38,633 nt of DNA from Bacteroidia bacterium (GTDB lineage: Bacteria > Bacteroidota > Bacteroidia > JADZBD01): the NCBI GenBank assembly GCA_020054095.1, contig JAGVMA010000034.1, forward strand, positions 1 to 38,633, read 5' to 3'. Under the pieces are notes generated by a model. It saw only the letters and a list, made by a program, of their open reading frames with translations. It did not search any database and was not told the DNA's origin. This document shows positions 9,164-18,769 of the stretch, one piece after another. The first letter of the stretch is position 1, and each line of letters starts with the position of its first letter. Position numbers and translations under genes: made by a program.

Positions 9164-12016
9164 TTAATTTAATTCTGTTTTTAGATATTGTGCTGTAAAG
9201 CTATTTCTATTTTTTATTATTTCTTCCGGAATACCTTCGGCAATAATCATCCCGCCTCGCTCTCCGCCTTCAGGGCCAAGGTCAATAATGTAATCGGCTA
9301 CCTTAATTATATCCATGTTATGTTCAATAACCAAAACCGTGTTTCCGTTATCTACTAATTTATTTAAAACATCTAAAAGTATTCGGATGTCTTCAAAGTG
9401 CAAACCGGTAGTTGGCTCATCTAATATGTAAAATGTATTTCCGGTTTCTTTTTTAGCAAGTTCGGTTGCTAATTTTACGCGCTGCGCTTCTCCACCCGAA
9501 AGGGTGGTGCTTTGTTGGCCAAGTGTAATATAACCAAGCCCCACATTTTGCAGCGCCTTTACTTTCATGTGAATAGAGGGAATGTTTTCGAAAAACGTAA
9601 CAGCAGTATCAATGGTCATGTCCAATATGTCGCTTATTGATTTGCTTTTGTAACGAACTTCCAATGTTTCGCGGTTATATCTTTTACCATTACAGGTTTC
9701 GCAGAGCACATACACATCAGGTAAAAAATTCATCTCAATTGTTTTAACTCCTGCTCCTTGGCAGGTTTCGCATCTGCCGCCTTTTACGTTAAACGAAAAT
9801 CGCCCGGGTTTGTATCCTCTTATTTTTGCTTCAGGTAATGATGCAAACAGGTTTCTAATATCGCTGAAAATATTAGTGTACGTTGCCGGATTAGAACGAG
9901 GTGAACGACCAATGGGCGATTGGTCAATCTCAATTATTTTATCAATATTATCGAGCCCGTTTATTGACTTGTACTTGAGTGGTTTTTGTACAGAATTGTA
10001 AAAGTGTTTGCTTAGAATAGGGTAGAGGGTTTCGTTAATTAACGATGATTTGCCACTGCCAGATACGCCTGTAACACAAATAAATTTTCCGAGCGAAATA
10101 TGTAAATCCACATTTTTTAAATTGTGCCCCGATGCGCCTTTCAGCGAAATAAATTTTCCGTTTCCTTTTCGTTTTACTTCTGGCACATTTATTTTCTTTT
10201 TTCCTGATATGTAATCCGATGTAAGCGTATTAAACTTATTTATTTTATCAGGAGTGCCATGCGCTACCACTTCGCCACCATGCACGCCTGCTTTGGGACC
10301 CACATCTAAAACGTAATCGGCAGCCAAAATCATATCTTTATCGTGCTCCACTACAATTACTGAATTGCCAATATCGCGCAAGTTTTTCAGTGCTTCAATT
10401 AATTTATTGTTGTCGCGCTGATGCAAACCAATACTCGGCTCATCAAGAATATAAAGCACTCCCGTTAGCTGCGAACCAATTTGTGTTGCCAATCTTATTC
10501 GTTGTGCTTCGCCACCTGAAAGCGATTTTGAACTTCTATCTAATGTTAAATAATCTAAGCCCACATTTAATAAAAATTGTATTCTATAGCGTATTTCTTT
10601 TAATATTTCCGATGCAATTGATAATTGTTTTTTTTCTAATTTTTTTTCAATTCCATAAAACCATTTTTCTAAATCGCTTATTTGCAACATTGAGAGTTCC
10701 GAAATATTTTTATCATTGATTTTAAAATGCAATGCTTCTTTTTTCAGTCGTGTGCCATTGCAAGTAGGGCAAGCAGACTCGTTCATGAATTCTTGAATCC
10801 AACGGGCAACAGATGGCGAATCGTTTTCTTCTTCTTGTTTTATTAAAATATTTACAATGCCCTCGAATGGTGCTGTATATGATGACGAACCACCTTCATA
10901 AAGTGGTTTTACTTTTAACATTTCATCTGAGCCATATAAAATACAATTCAAGCCTTCTTCGGGAATATCTTTGATACTATCGGTAATTTTAAATTTATAG
11001 CGCTCGGCAATAGCTTCTATCTGGCGAAATGTATGATTCTGCTTGTATTCGCCAAGTGGAATAATTGCACCGCTTTTTATGCTTTTAGTTTTATTGGGAA
11101 TAATCTTATTGATATCAATTTCTAAAACATGGCCAAGCCCATTACATTTAGGGCAAGCTCCGTAAGGTGAATTGAACGAAAATAAATTGGGAGCAGGGTC
11201 GTCATAAGAAATACCTGAAGTAGGACACATTAAATGTTTGCTATAAAACTGTACATCGTCAATTGTATCAGTATTTAAATGTGATTCGGTAACGCCTGCC
11301 ATTATAATTCCTTTGCCGTGTTTCATAGCAAGGTTAACAGATTCTACTAATCGCTGCCGCGATGCGTCATTTACCAGCAGGCGGTCAATCACAATTTCTA
11401 TGTCGTGTATTTTATACCTATCAACCTGAAAACGTGCGTTAAGCTCTTTCACCTGGCCATCTACACGCACTTTGCTAAATCCTTGCTTGCGTATTTGCTC
11501 AAACAATTCGCGGTAATGACCCTTGCGGCCTTTTACAACGGGTGCAAGTATTGCAATTTTTTTATCAGAAAATTTATTAAATATCAGTTCAATTATTTGG
11601 TCGGATGAATAACGTACCATTTTTTCGCCCGTAACATAAGAGTAGGCGTTTGCAGCTCGAGCATAAAGCAACCGCATGAAATCATAAATCTCGGTGATGG
11701 TTCCTACTGTAGAGCGAGGATTTTTATTTACGGTTTTCTGCTCAATTGATATTACGGGGCTTAATCCGGTTATTTTATCTACATCGGGGCGTTCCATTCC
11801 ACCCAAAAATTGTCGAGCGTAAGATGCAAATGTCTCTATGTATCGCCTTTGCCCTTCGGCATAAATGGTATCAAATGCTAAAGATGATTTTCCGCTGCCG
11901 CTTAACCCGGTAATCACTACTAATTTATTACGCGGAATGGTAACATTAATATTTTTCAAATTGTGTTCACGTGCACCTGTTATCTCAATATTTTCTGTCT
12001 CCTCAGTAATTTCCAT
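9164..12016 (-). CDS. uvrA: Excinuclease ABC subunit A
   Basis: A 950-residue UvrA, the damage-recognising ATPase of nucleotide excision repair, at normal length. It contains two ABC modules: Walker A motifs GLSGSGKSSLAFDTI near residue 35 and GVSGSGKSSLINETL in the second half, and signatures LSGGEAQRIRLATQ and LSGGEAQRVKLATE. The C-terminal zinc module is intact (CETCQGAG and CETCNGKR). In the insertion-domain zinc site the first pair reads CPTSG where most UvrA proteins have CPxCG; the second pair, CPKCNGLG, is present. The gene precedes the LOG-family gene on the same strand. A -7-like TAAATTCG lies just upstream on the minus strand. Confidence 0.97.
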   Translation of the reverse strand: MEITEETENIEITGAREHNLKNINVTIPRNKLVVITGLSGSGKSSLAFDTIYAEGQRRYIETFASYARQFLGGMERPDVDKITGLSPVISIEQKTVNKNPRSTVGTITEIYDFMRLLYARAANAYSYVTGEKMVRYSSDQIIELIFNKFSDKKIAILAPVVKGRKGHYRELFEQIRKQGFSKVRVDGQVKELNARFQVDRYKIHDIEIVIDRLLVNDASRQRLVESVNLAMKHGKGIIMAGVTESHLNTDTIDDVQFYSKHLMCPTSGISYDDPAPNLFSFNSPYGACPKCNGLGHVLEIDINKIIPNKTKSIKSGAIIPLGEYKQNHTFRQIEAIAERYKFKITDSIKDIPEEGLNCILYGSDEMLKVKPLYEGGSSSYTAPFEGIVNILIKQEEENDSPSVARWIQEFMNESACPTCNGTRLKKEALHFKINDKNISELSMLQISDLEKWFYGIEKKLEKKQLSIASEILKEIRYRIQFLLNVGLDYLTLDRSSKSLSGGEAQRIRLATQIGSQLTGVLYILDEPSIGLHQRDNNKLIEALKNLRDIGNSVIVVEHDKDMILAADYVLDVGPKAGVHGGEVVAHGTPDKINKFNTLTSDYISGKKKINVPEVKRKGNGKFISLKGASGHNLKNVDLHISLGKFICVTGVSGSGKSSLINETLYPILSKHFYNSVQKPLKYKSINGLDNIDKIIEIDQSPIGRSPRSNPATYTNIFSDIRNLFASLPEAKIRGYKPGRFSFNVKGGRCETCQGAGVKTIEMNFLPDVYVLCETCNGKRYNRETLEVRYKSKSISDILDMTIDTAVTFFENIPSIHMKVKALQNVGLGYITLGQQSTTLSGGEAQRVKLATELAKKETGNTFYILDEPTTGLHFEDIRILLDVLNKLVDNGNTVLVIEHNMDIIKVADYIIDLGPEGGERGGMIIAEGIPEEIIKNRNSFTAQYLKTELN

Positions 12017-12062
12017 TTTTTTAATAATTGATTCACGAATTTAACCAAAACTTATAGCTTGA

Positions 12063-12764
12063 TTATTTATTTATACCGTAAAATTCGGGATGTTCAAAAC
12101 TTTCTTTGTACACTAAAAGTCTGAACAAATAAGTGTTTGCCTCCGTGCTTATTACTTTTGTTTTTAACTGCTGCTTGTCTAATACTTTTTGTAGTCCTTC
12201 TATTCCGTAGTTTAGCGATGCTAATGCCATAATCCACGAATTAAATTTTTTATGCGACTGATTTAGAAATTTGCAAATCACTTCAGTAGATTTTTTCAAA
12301 TCGGTACGTTCATCTATACTGTCGTTTACAATTAGGCCAAACTCAGTAGCAAGGGTAGGCATAAGTTGCCAATATCCTTTTGCGCCTTTGCGTGATTCTA
12401 CGGTATCAATAAAATTACTTTCAATAAGCGGAACGTATTTGAAATCCGCAGGGATGTTGTATTTTCTAAGTACATCTTCTATAATAGGAAAATATTTTTC
12501 GGCTCGTTTATGTAAATGTTTTTTATTCGACATCAAATAGGTGTTGCCAAGCAACTCGGTGTAAAAGTGTTTAATAAGCATTGTATCATGCAATTCAATT
12601 TCTTCACCAGAAAAACTAAAAGCGGGTGGATACTTTATAAAATTTACCGATGTGAATTTTTCAATATTTTTCTCATCGCTAAATGTATTTAAAATAAAAT
12701 AGGGTGAAACAGCAACAAAGATTATTAAGAGGGCTAAAAAAATATTTTTTTTTATCAATTTCAA
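12063..12764 (-). CDS. Lytic transglycosylase (SLT-type)
   Basis: A 233-residue membrane-anchored or secreted murein hydrolase of the soluble lytic transglycosylase/MltD type. Residues about 5-25 are a signal or anchor segment (IKKNIFLALLIIFVAVSPYFIL). The catalytic domain shows VPLIESNFIDTVESRKGAKGYW, where the Glu of ES is the expected catalytic acid, then QLMPTLATEFGL and a MALASLNYGIEG stretch matching the NAG-binding part. No LysM repeats are present, so the protein is compact. It starts 1 nt after the stop of the sugar-phosphate transferase gene, so it is the last member of the polysaccharide operon or is translationally coupled to it. Confidence 0.85.
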   Translation of the reverse strand: MKLIKKNIFLALLIIFVAVSPYFILNTFSDEKNIEKFTSVNFIKYPPAFSFSGEEIELHDTMLIKHFYTELLGNTYLMSNKKHLHKRAEKYFPIIEDVLRKYNIPADFKYVPLIESNFIDTVESRKGAKGYWQLMPTLATEFGLIVNDSIDERTDLKKSTEVICKFLNQSHKKFNSWIMALASLNYGIEGLQKVLDKQQLKTKVISTEANTYLFRLLVYKESFEHPEFYGINK

Positions 12765-12765
12765 A

Positions 12766-13833
12766 TTACTGCTTTTTTCTTCGAGTTATGTAAAACAACA
12801 CGGAAAGTACGCTTAGAAAATAAAGTGAAAAAAATCCGATGTGTAAAAAATTCCAGCTTGCAGTGTAACGGATTAGCAATGCCAATGTAATTGACAGCAA
12901 GGTGATTGCTCCAAACAAAACTCCAATTTTTCGCTCGGTTATTCCATTAAAAAACAGATGATGGGTTGTGTGGTCGCGACCACCAACAAAGGGAGATTTG
13001 CCTTGTGATATTCGGTTTACGACCACAATCATTGTATCGCAAATTGGGATAATGAATACGAAAAGCAATGTTAAAATTTGTTTGGTTTGTATTTTCTGAC
13101 CGAAATGATCGGGGGTATTGAGGCAACAAACAATGCCAATTGATGCAAGTACAATTCCTAAAAATTGGCTGCCGGTGTCGCCCATGAACATTTTTGATGG
13201 ATACCAATTGTAGTACAAAAAGGCTATCAAGGCAGCTAATACTCCAATTAATATGATGATGTAAATGTTATAGAAACTTCCACTTAAGTATTCGCTTATA
13301 AGTGCGAATGAAATAATAAAAACAGAAACAATGGTTGTAATTCCATCCATGTTATCAAGCATGTTAATTGAGTTCATTATACCAACAACCCATAAAATTG
13401 TGAGCGGGTAATCAATTAAATTATCACCGAATAATTCGATGTGTGTTCCGGTGGCGATTAAAATGAGTCCGCAAAAAAATTGCACGAATAATTTCAATAA
13501 TGGTTTGGTGTTATATGCGTCATCGGCTAATCCCATTATAAATGCAATGGAAGTAGCGGCTAAGAACCCGAGTAACTGTGGGTTGGTGTTTATTGAATTA
13601 CTATTAAATACGGTTGTGTAAAAAGCAGCCGACAATAAAAAGATAATATAAAAACCTATGCCGCCAAGTGCGGGTTTCACTGTTGAAGACCAGCGTATTA
13701 AATTTTCCGGATTATTTCGAACACCAAGATTGCGTGAAAATTTTAACATAACCGAATTTATAAGCCACGCAAAAATGGTGGCCGCAACAAAGTATGTGAT
13801 GTAAAAAAATATTTGAGACGTAGATGCGGGCAT
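12766..13833 (-). CDS. WecA/MraY-family undecaprenyl-phosphate sugar-1-phosphate transferase
   Basis: A 355-residue polytopic membrane enzyme of glycosyltransferase family 4 in the MraY/WecA sense. It transfers a HexNAc-1-phosphate from UDP-sugar to undecaprenyl phosphate and so starts a lipid-linked glycan. About ten hydrophobic segments are visible. Family motifs are in order: LADDAYNT, MNSINMLDNMDGI, SKMFMGDTGSQFLG and GGRDHTTHHLFFNG, the last matching the HxxH loop that distinguishes WecA-type substrates. The ATG shares its last base with the stop of rfbC. The context suggests it primes the polysaccharide made by this cluster. The exact sugar is unknown. Confidence 0.88.
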   Translation of the reverse strand: MPASTSQIFFYITYFVAATIFAWLINSVMLKFSRNLGVRNNPENLIRWSSTVKPALGGIGFYIIFLLSAAFYTTVFNSNSINTNPQLLGFLAATSIAFIMGLADDAYNTKPLLKLFVQFFCGLILIATGTHIELFGDNLIDYPLTILWVVGIMNSINMLDNMDGITTIVSVFIISFALISEYLSGSFYNIYIIILIGVLAALIAFLYYNWYPSKMFMGDTGSQFLGIVLASIGIVCCLNTPDHFGQKIQTKQILTLLFVFIIPICDTMIVVVNRISQGKSPFVGGRDHTTHHLFFNGITERKIGVLFGAITLLSITLALLIRYTASWNFLHIGFFSLYFLSVLSVLFYITRRKKQ

Positions 13834-14375
13834 CAGAAAAACTGCGGTAGGGTGTTAAACGAAAAACCTGTTTTGTCTTTTTCGGATATTATAGGATTAT
13901 TAATTCTCCAATCAATATCCAAGTACGAATCGTTCCACAAAATGGTTTCTTCTGATGCTTTATTGTACAAGTTGGTGCATTTGTATGAAAATACAGTATT
14001 GTCTTCAAGTGTTAAAAAACCGTGTGCAAATCCCTCCGGTATGTAAAACATAGTTTTGTTTTGTTCGGATAACTCAATTGAAAAATATTGGCCAAAGGTT
14101 TTTGATTGTGTGCGAATATCCACAGCTACGTCAAGTACACTGCCTCTTACAATACGCACTAACTTGCCTTGTGAGTGTGGCTTTTTTTGAAAGTGTAATC
14201 CTCTTAAAACTCCTTTGTGTGATAGTGATTGATTGTCTTGCACAAATTCCATTTTCAAGCCGTGTGCCGCAAATTTTTCTTTATTAAACGATTCGTAAAA
14301 GTACCCGCGCTCATCTTCAAATACATCAGGATGAATAATCGTTAGCCCTTCTATATTGCAAAATTCTAGTTTCAA
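13833..14375 (-). CDS. rfbC: dTDP-4-dehydrorhamnose 3,5-epimerase
   Basis: A 180-residue cupin-fold epimerase of normal length. It acts on dTDP-4-keto-6-deoxy-glucose in dTDP-L-rhamnose synthesis. Diagnostic motifs are HPDVFEDERGYFYESFN at the N-terminus, VLRGLHFQ with the catalytic base His, and YIPEGFAHGFLTLED. The other rhamnose genes (rfbA, rfbB, rfbD) are not in this window, so they must lie elsewhere or the product feeds a different deoxysugar. It lies between the tyrosine autokinase and the sugar-phosphate transferase with minimal gaps. Confidence 0.94.
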   Translation of the reverse strand: MKLEFCNIEGLTIIHPDVFEDERGYFYESFNKEKFAAHGLKMEFVQDNQSLSHKGVLRGLHFQKKPHSQGKLVRIVRGSVLDVAVDIRTQSKTFGQYFSIELSEQNKTMFYIPEGFAHGFLTLEDNTVFSYKCTNLYNKASEETILWNDSYLDIDWRINNPIISEKDKTGFSFNTLPQFF

Positions 14376-14397
14376 TATTACTTTGAATAAATTTTAT

Positions 14398-16797
14398 TTA
14401 TTTTTTCTTTTTCGAATCTTCGTAATAACCATAACCATATCCATAACCGTAACCATATCCATAATTGTAACCGTAAGTTTTGCGTTGTATATCCACCCCG
14501 TTTAATATCACCGATAATTTTGTAATTCTATTTTCGTTCATCAATCGGTCAACATTTTGAATAAATGTTCTGCGCGAGTATTCTGACCGGAAAATGTAGA
14601 TTGGGTAATCAGCTTTTTGTATGATTGCTAAACCATCTGTAACTAAGCCCACAGGGGGGTTATCAACCACCACCATATCGTAATTCGATTTTAATAAGTT
14701 TAAAATTTCATCCATTTTTTTACTTATAATTAGCTCAGATGGGTTAGGAGGGATGGGACCTGCTGTAATAAAGTCTAAATTTTCGAGTGAACTTTTTTGG
14801 ATGCAATCTTCTAAGTTTTCTTTGCCGATTAGTAGTGTACTCATTCCTTTTGTGTTTTCAGCGTTAAAGCCCAAATGTATTTTTGGCTTACGCATATCCA
14901 AATCAATTACAATTACTTTTTTGCCCGAATAAGCAATAATACCGGCAAGGTTAATTGCTACAAATGTTTTTCCTTCGCCCGAAATAGTTGATGTTACTGC
15001 CATTAATTTTGCATCGGGATTATTGGATATAAATTGCAGGTTAGTTCGCACCGAACGAAATGCTTCTGAGATAAGCGATTTAGGATTTTTGTCAACCAGT
15101 AATTGAGAAACGGGTATCTCGTTTTTATATTTTGGTATAATCCCCAATATTGATATAGATGCATTAGTGAATTTAGAAATTTCGTGTAGCGAATTTATCT
15201 TGTCGTGCAAAATGTATTTTATAAAAACCAATGCAAAGCCAAGCATTAAAGCTGCTGCTGAAAATGAGATATAAATAAGTCTTCTGTTAGGAGAAACCGG
15301 TGTTCTGTTTGGTAAGGATGTTTCAAGGATTTGATGTTGTGATACGTTACCTGCCTCGCTGATGGAATATTCTGTTTTCTTTTCCAAAAGCATGTTATAA
15401 AATTTCTCATTTATGCTGAACAATCTTTGTAAGCGAGCATACTCTATTTCTTCGGCAGGTAATTTGTAGAATTTATCTTCTAACTCTTGCGTTTTCTTTT
15501 TAAGATTATCTTTTTTCAATTCAATTTTACTGCGCAATGATTTTATGGTTTCACCTAATAATTTTTTTTGAATTCCTATGTTAAATTCAATTTCTTTTAT
15601 TGATGAGCTATTGGGAGTTACATTGAAAAGCATTTCTTCGCGCTTTTTAAGCAAATCGTAAAGCACATTGATTTGTTTGCCAAGTGTGTTTTCAAAATCT
15701 GTTCCGGCTAATACTGAGATGTAGTTATATGAGTCGTTATTGGTGTTAGATGTAATGTTTTTTTCAACTTCCAGTAATACATTTTCTTGCAGTTCAAGCG
15801 AAATTATTTCATCTTCAATAGTATTAATACGCGTTATGCTTATTTCCGAAAAATTTTGCACGCTTGTAATTTTATTATCCTTCTTGAAATTTTGGATTGA
15901 TGATTCGGAACTTCTTAGACGCTCGTAAACCATGTCTAACTGCTTGTCAATAAAAGAAAGTATTTTTTTTGCACTTTCACCTTTTCGTTCCACATCGTAT
16001 TTTATATACTCAACAGCAACAGTGTTTACAAAATCTGAGCATTTGTCCGGGTTATTACTTTTTAAAAGTATCTCTACCGTTTTAGCGGCAGGGTTTAGTA
16101 ATCGCACTTCTAAATTTGAAATATATTGATTTACCAATACATCATAGTTGTTCAATACAAAATAACACTTGTCCGATTCTTTCATTTTTTGCAATTCAGC
16201 ATAATTAATCAATCGGATAATGAAACTTGCATGTGGTGTACTAAACCACTCGTTGCATTTAAAATTTACTGTTTTAATTTCTGCGCCTTCATTATAGGAT
16301 AATCTACCCGCACTTATACTGTTAAAATCCACATAATGCTTTTGACCATAAGAAGATGAATCTTTTAACGTGTACTCAACTGAAAACAAATTGTTATTGT
16401 AAAGTTCGTTGCTTTTAAATGTGCCTTCATTAATGTAACTTACTTGAACAGGTAATTTTTTTAATACATTTTTTATAAAAATTTTCGACCGGAGTAGTTC
16501 AATCGCTTCTTCAGTTTCATCTTTTGATTCGTAAATATTTTCCACTTCAAGCACTTTGCTTGCTGTGTTTGAGTTTTTTATTTGAATTATGCTTGATGAT
16601 TGATATTGCTCTTGAGTATATCGCAAATAAGCCCATGAGCCGCCTATTGCGATAGAAAGAAAAAGAATAAACCATATTAAATTGCGTTGAAGCAAAACTA
16701 CAAACAAGCCAAGTTCAAAGTCGTTACTTAAATTAGTAATGCGATCTTTATAGCGATTAATGTTTTCGCTGCTGCCTGATATTTCGGGGTTAAGCAT
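14398..16797 (-). CDS. Polysaccharide co-polymerase with tyrosine autokinase (Wzc-type BY-kinase)
   Basis: A 799-residue inner-membrane protein. It has TM1 near residues 40-57, a Wzz chain-length domain with a long periplasmic coiled coil, TM2 near 508-531 (after PNRR), then a cytoplasmic BY-kinase. The kinase has Walker A (TSTISGEGKTFVAINLAG, about 602-620), Walker A' (VIVIDLDMRKP) and Walker B (MVVVDNPPVGLVTD). The tail is a Tyr cluster, an alternating Gly-Tyr run preceding YYEDSKKKK, which would be the autophosphorylation site. It controls export and chain length with the Wza-type partner encoded immediately upstream; that gene's stop codon is directly followed by this ATG. Confidence 0.93.
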   Translation of the reverse strand: MLNPEISGSSENINRYKDRITNLSNDFELGLFVVLLQRNLIWFILFLSIAIGGSWAYLRYTQEQYQSSSIIQIKNSNTASKVLEVENIYESKDETEEAIELLRSKIFIKNVLKKLPVQVSYINEGTFKSNELYNNNLFSVEYTLKDSSSYGQKHYVDFNSISAGRLSYNEGAEIKTVNFKCNEWFSTPHASFIIRLINYAELQKMKESDKCYFVLNNYDVLVNQYISNLEVRLLNPAAKTVEILLKSNNPDKCSDFVNTVAVEYIKYDVERKGESAKKILSFIDKQLDMVYERLRSSESSIQNFKKDNKITSVQNFSEISITRINTIEDEIISLELQENVLLEVEKNITSNTNNDSYNYISVLAGTDFENTLGKQINVLYDLLKKREEMLFNVTPNSSSIKEIEFNIGIQKKLLGETIKSLRSKIELKKDNLKKKTQELEDKFYKLPAEEIEYARLQRLFSINEKFYNMLLEKKTEYSISEAGNVSQHQILETSLPNRTPVSPNRRLIYISFSAAALMLGFALVFIKYILHDKINSLHEISKFTNASISILGIIPKYKNEIPVSQLLVDKNPKSLISEAFRSVRTNLQFISNNPDAKLMAVTSTISGEGKTFVAINLAGIIAYSGKKVIVIDLDMRKPKIHLGFNAENTKGMSTLLIGKENLEDCIQKSSLENLDFITAGPIPPNPSELIISKKMDEILNLLKSNYDMVVVDNPPVGLVTDGLAIIQKADYPIYIFRSEYSRRTFIQNVDRLMNENRITKLSVILNGVDIQRKTYGYNYGYGYGYGYGYGYYEDSKKKK

Positions 16798-17559
16798 TTA
16801 TCTTGTATTTGCTTTTACAAGCTGTATAACTAATATGGTTGAAGTTATAAGTGTAAGATAGGGTGTTATTTCTACCAAAAGTTTACGAGCATATCTTGGT
16901 CTTGATTCTACATAAATAATATCGTTCGCCTGCAAAACCAATCCTCCCATTTTTATTCCATCTATGGTTGATAAATCTATTAAATATACTTCCGGATTTT
17001 TAGCATCACCTCTTATCAATTTTACTTTATATGCCCTGCCATCATCAAATATTCCACCCGAAAGCGCAAGTGCTTCTAAAAGAGTTGTGTTGTCATTAGA
17101 TAGGGTTAAAACTCTGGCTGATCCTTCGCTGCCGGGGAAAACAATTACTCGCCTGTTAATTACATTAAGGAGAATAAAGGGGTTTTTGTAATATGTCGAA
17201 TATTTTTCTTCCAAAAAAACTTCGGCTTCTCTTATTGTTAATCCTTTTAAATGAATATGCCCTAAGATTGGGAGTTTTGCTGTCCCATCGTATTCCACCT
17301 TGTAAGTAAAACTTCTGCCTAATATTGCGTTATACGATGCATCAACCGAGGTAACGTCAACTAATTTAAATCCATCATTAGAGTATATTTTAAAATCCAA
17401 GATGTCGTTTGAAGAAATTCGGTAGGCATCCTGTGGTTTATCGGGTGGTGTAGCATACTTATAATCCTTTGGAGTTTTCAGCATCAAACTTGGGCGCAGC
17501 ATGTGGCAACCGCTCAATAAGAATAGGCAAGAAACGTAAATCAGTAATTTTTTAAACAT
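16798..17559 (-). CDS. Wza-type polysaccharide export lipoprotein
   Basis: A 253-residue outer-membrane polysaccharide export protein. I choose the ATG at 17559 over the GTG at 17577 because it puts the signal peptide at the N-terminus (MFKKLLIYVSCLFLLSGC); the LLSGC lipobox marks lipidation. A Poly_export domain follows (YRISSNDILDFKIYSNDG), then an SLBB-like region (SGGIFDDGRAYKVKLIRG) and VLQANDIIYVES. The C-terminus has one hydrophobic segment (YLTLITSTILVIQLV) that could cross the outer membrane, as in Wza. It lies 52 nt after the glycosyltransferase stop and abuts the Wzc-type kinase, forming the classic export pair. Confidence 0.92.
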   Translation of the reverse strand: MFKKLLIYVSCLFLLSGCHMLRPSLMLKTPKDYKYATPPDKPQDAYRISSNDILDFKIYSNDGFKLVDVTSVDASYNAILGRSFTYKVEYDGTAKLPILGHIHLKGLTIREAEVFLEEKYSTYYKNPFILLNVINRRVIVFPGSEGSARVLTLSNDNTTLLEALALSGGIFDDGRAYKVKLIRGDAKNPEVYLIDLSTIDGIKMGGLVLQANDIIYVESRPRYARKLLVEITPYLTLITSTILVIQLVKANTR

Positions 17560-17611
17560 ACCGTTTTTTTGGAACACAAATTTAATAAAATAGCTCGAAA
17601 ATGGGCTATTT

Positions 17612-18769
17612 TTAGATATTTAAAAGTCGGTTATAAAGCTGCTCCATATCTCGCACCAAGCGAGTGTAATGGAATTTATCTTTTACATGGCTCCAGCCAT
17701 TTTTTTTCATCGCTTTTCGTTTCGAATCATTGTTCACTAGTTCGAGTAGGTGATTATAAAAAGTGCTTTCATCGTTAATATCAGCAAGCAATGCTGTATC
17801 GTTTTTTTTAACCACGTTTTCTATGCCACCTACATTAGTAGAAACAATAGGCACATTCGCGGCTTGTGCCTCTATCAAACTAACCGGAGTGCCTTCATTA
17901 AAAGATGTTAAGCAAACAATATCAAGAGCCGGGTAAACTTTTTCCACTTCTTTTTCCCACGAAACCATTTTAACAAATGATTGTAATCCGAGTTCATCTA
18001 TTTGTGATGCTATTGGTGGTCGTTCTTCGCCATCGCCTATTATTATTGCACAAATTGGTTTTGATGTATTTTGCTTTACATAATTAATTGCATTAATAAA
18101 CAGCTTGTGATTTTTTATAGAAACTAACCGACCAACAATGCCTATCGCAATTGTATCATCTGATAGTTGATGGTGGTTTCTGTAAGCAACTCTTTTTTTA
18201 TCGAGGTTATCGTTAAAGCGTTGCAAGTCGAAGCCAAGTGGAATTACCTCAATTTTATTGGCAGGAGCAATGTTATGTATTTTCGTTAATTCTTCTTTTT
18301 GCTTATCGCTGATGGCAATAATGGCATTTGACTTTTTGGCAAGATTACGCTCGATGTTTTTGTAAATAGATGATTTAAAATTACCGAAATAAGAATGGAA
18401 TACATGGCCGTGAAAAGTGTGAATGATAACCGGTACTTTACAAGTATAGGCAGCGCGCCTACCAAGCGCACCTGCTTTGGCAGCGTGTGTGTGTACTATG
18501 TCGGGCTTAAAATCATTAATAATGCTTTGTATTTTTTTATACGCAATTATATCATTAAAGGGATTAATACTCCGCTTCATTTCAGGAATAATTTTATAGT
18601 TCAATCCTAAGTTTTTTAAAATGTATTCCGAACTTTCTTCAGTTTTATCTTTTAAACCGCCAACTAAAAGCGTTTCATATTCGGATGACAAATATTTGGT
18701 TAAATAAGCTGCATTGTAGGTGGGGCCTCCAATATTAAATCGGTTTATGATACGTAAAACTTTAGGCAT
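17612..18769 (-). CDS. Family 4 (GT-B) glycosyltransferase
   Basis: A 385-residue retaining glycosyltransferase of CAZy family GT4. The ATG at 18769 (MPKVLRIINRFNIGGPT) is preferred over an upstream in-frame ATG at 18838. It starts at the family's typical first beta strand and overlaps the asnB end by only 8 nt, which suggests translational coupling. The acceptor loop IGGPTYNAAYL, the region DIVHTHAAKAGALGRRAA, and the donor-binding EX7E motif in FNEGTPVSLIEAQAANVP are clear. It probably adds a sugar to the lipid-linked repeat on the cytoplasmic face. Donor and acceptor are not predictable. Confidence 0.92.
   Translation of the reverse strand: MPKVLRIINRFNIGGPTYNAAYLTKYLSSEYETLLVGGLKDKTEESSEYILKNLGLNYKIIPEMKRSINPFNDIIAYKKIQSIINDFKPDIVHTHAAKAGALGRRAAYTCKVPVIIHTFHGHVFHSYFGNFKSSIYKNIERNLAKKSNAIIAISDKQKEELTKIHNIAPANKIEVIPLGFDLQRFNDNLDKKRVAYRNHHQLSDDTIAIGIVGRLVSIKNHKLFINAINYVKQNTSKPICAIIIGDGEERPPIASQIDELGLQSFVKMVSWEKEVEKVYPALDIVCLTSFNEGTPVSLIEAQAANVPIVSTNVGGIENVVKKNDTALLADINDESTFYNHLLELVNNDSKRKAMKKNGWSHVKDKFHYTRLVRDMEQLYNRLLNI

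Noticed and set aside
9155-9174. ATTTA tandem repeat between uvrA and the LOG-family gene
   Set aside because: It is a short low-complexity run overlapping the uvrA stop and the leader of the next gene; no sign of function.
17560-17577. GTG start adding six residues to the export lipoprotein
   Set aside because: It would place charged/polar residues before a normal lipoprotein signal; the ATG at 17559 gives the expected N-terminus.
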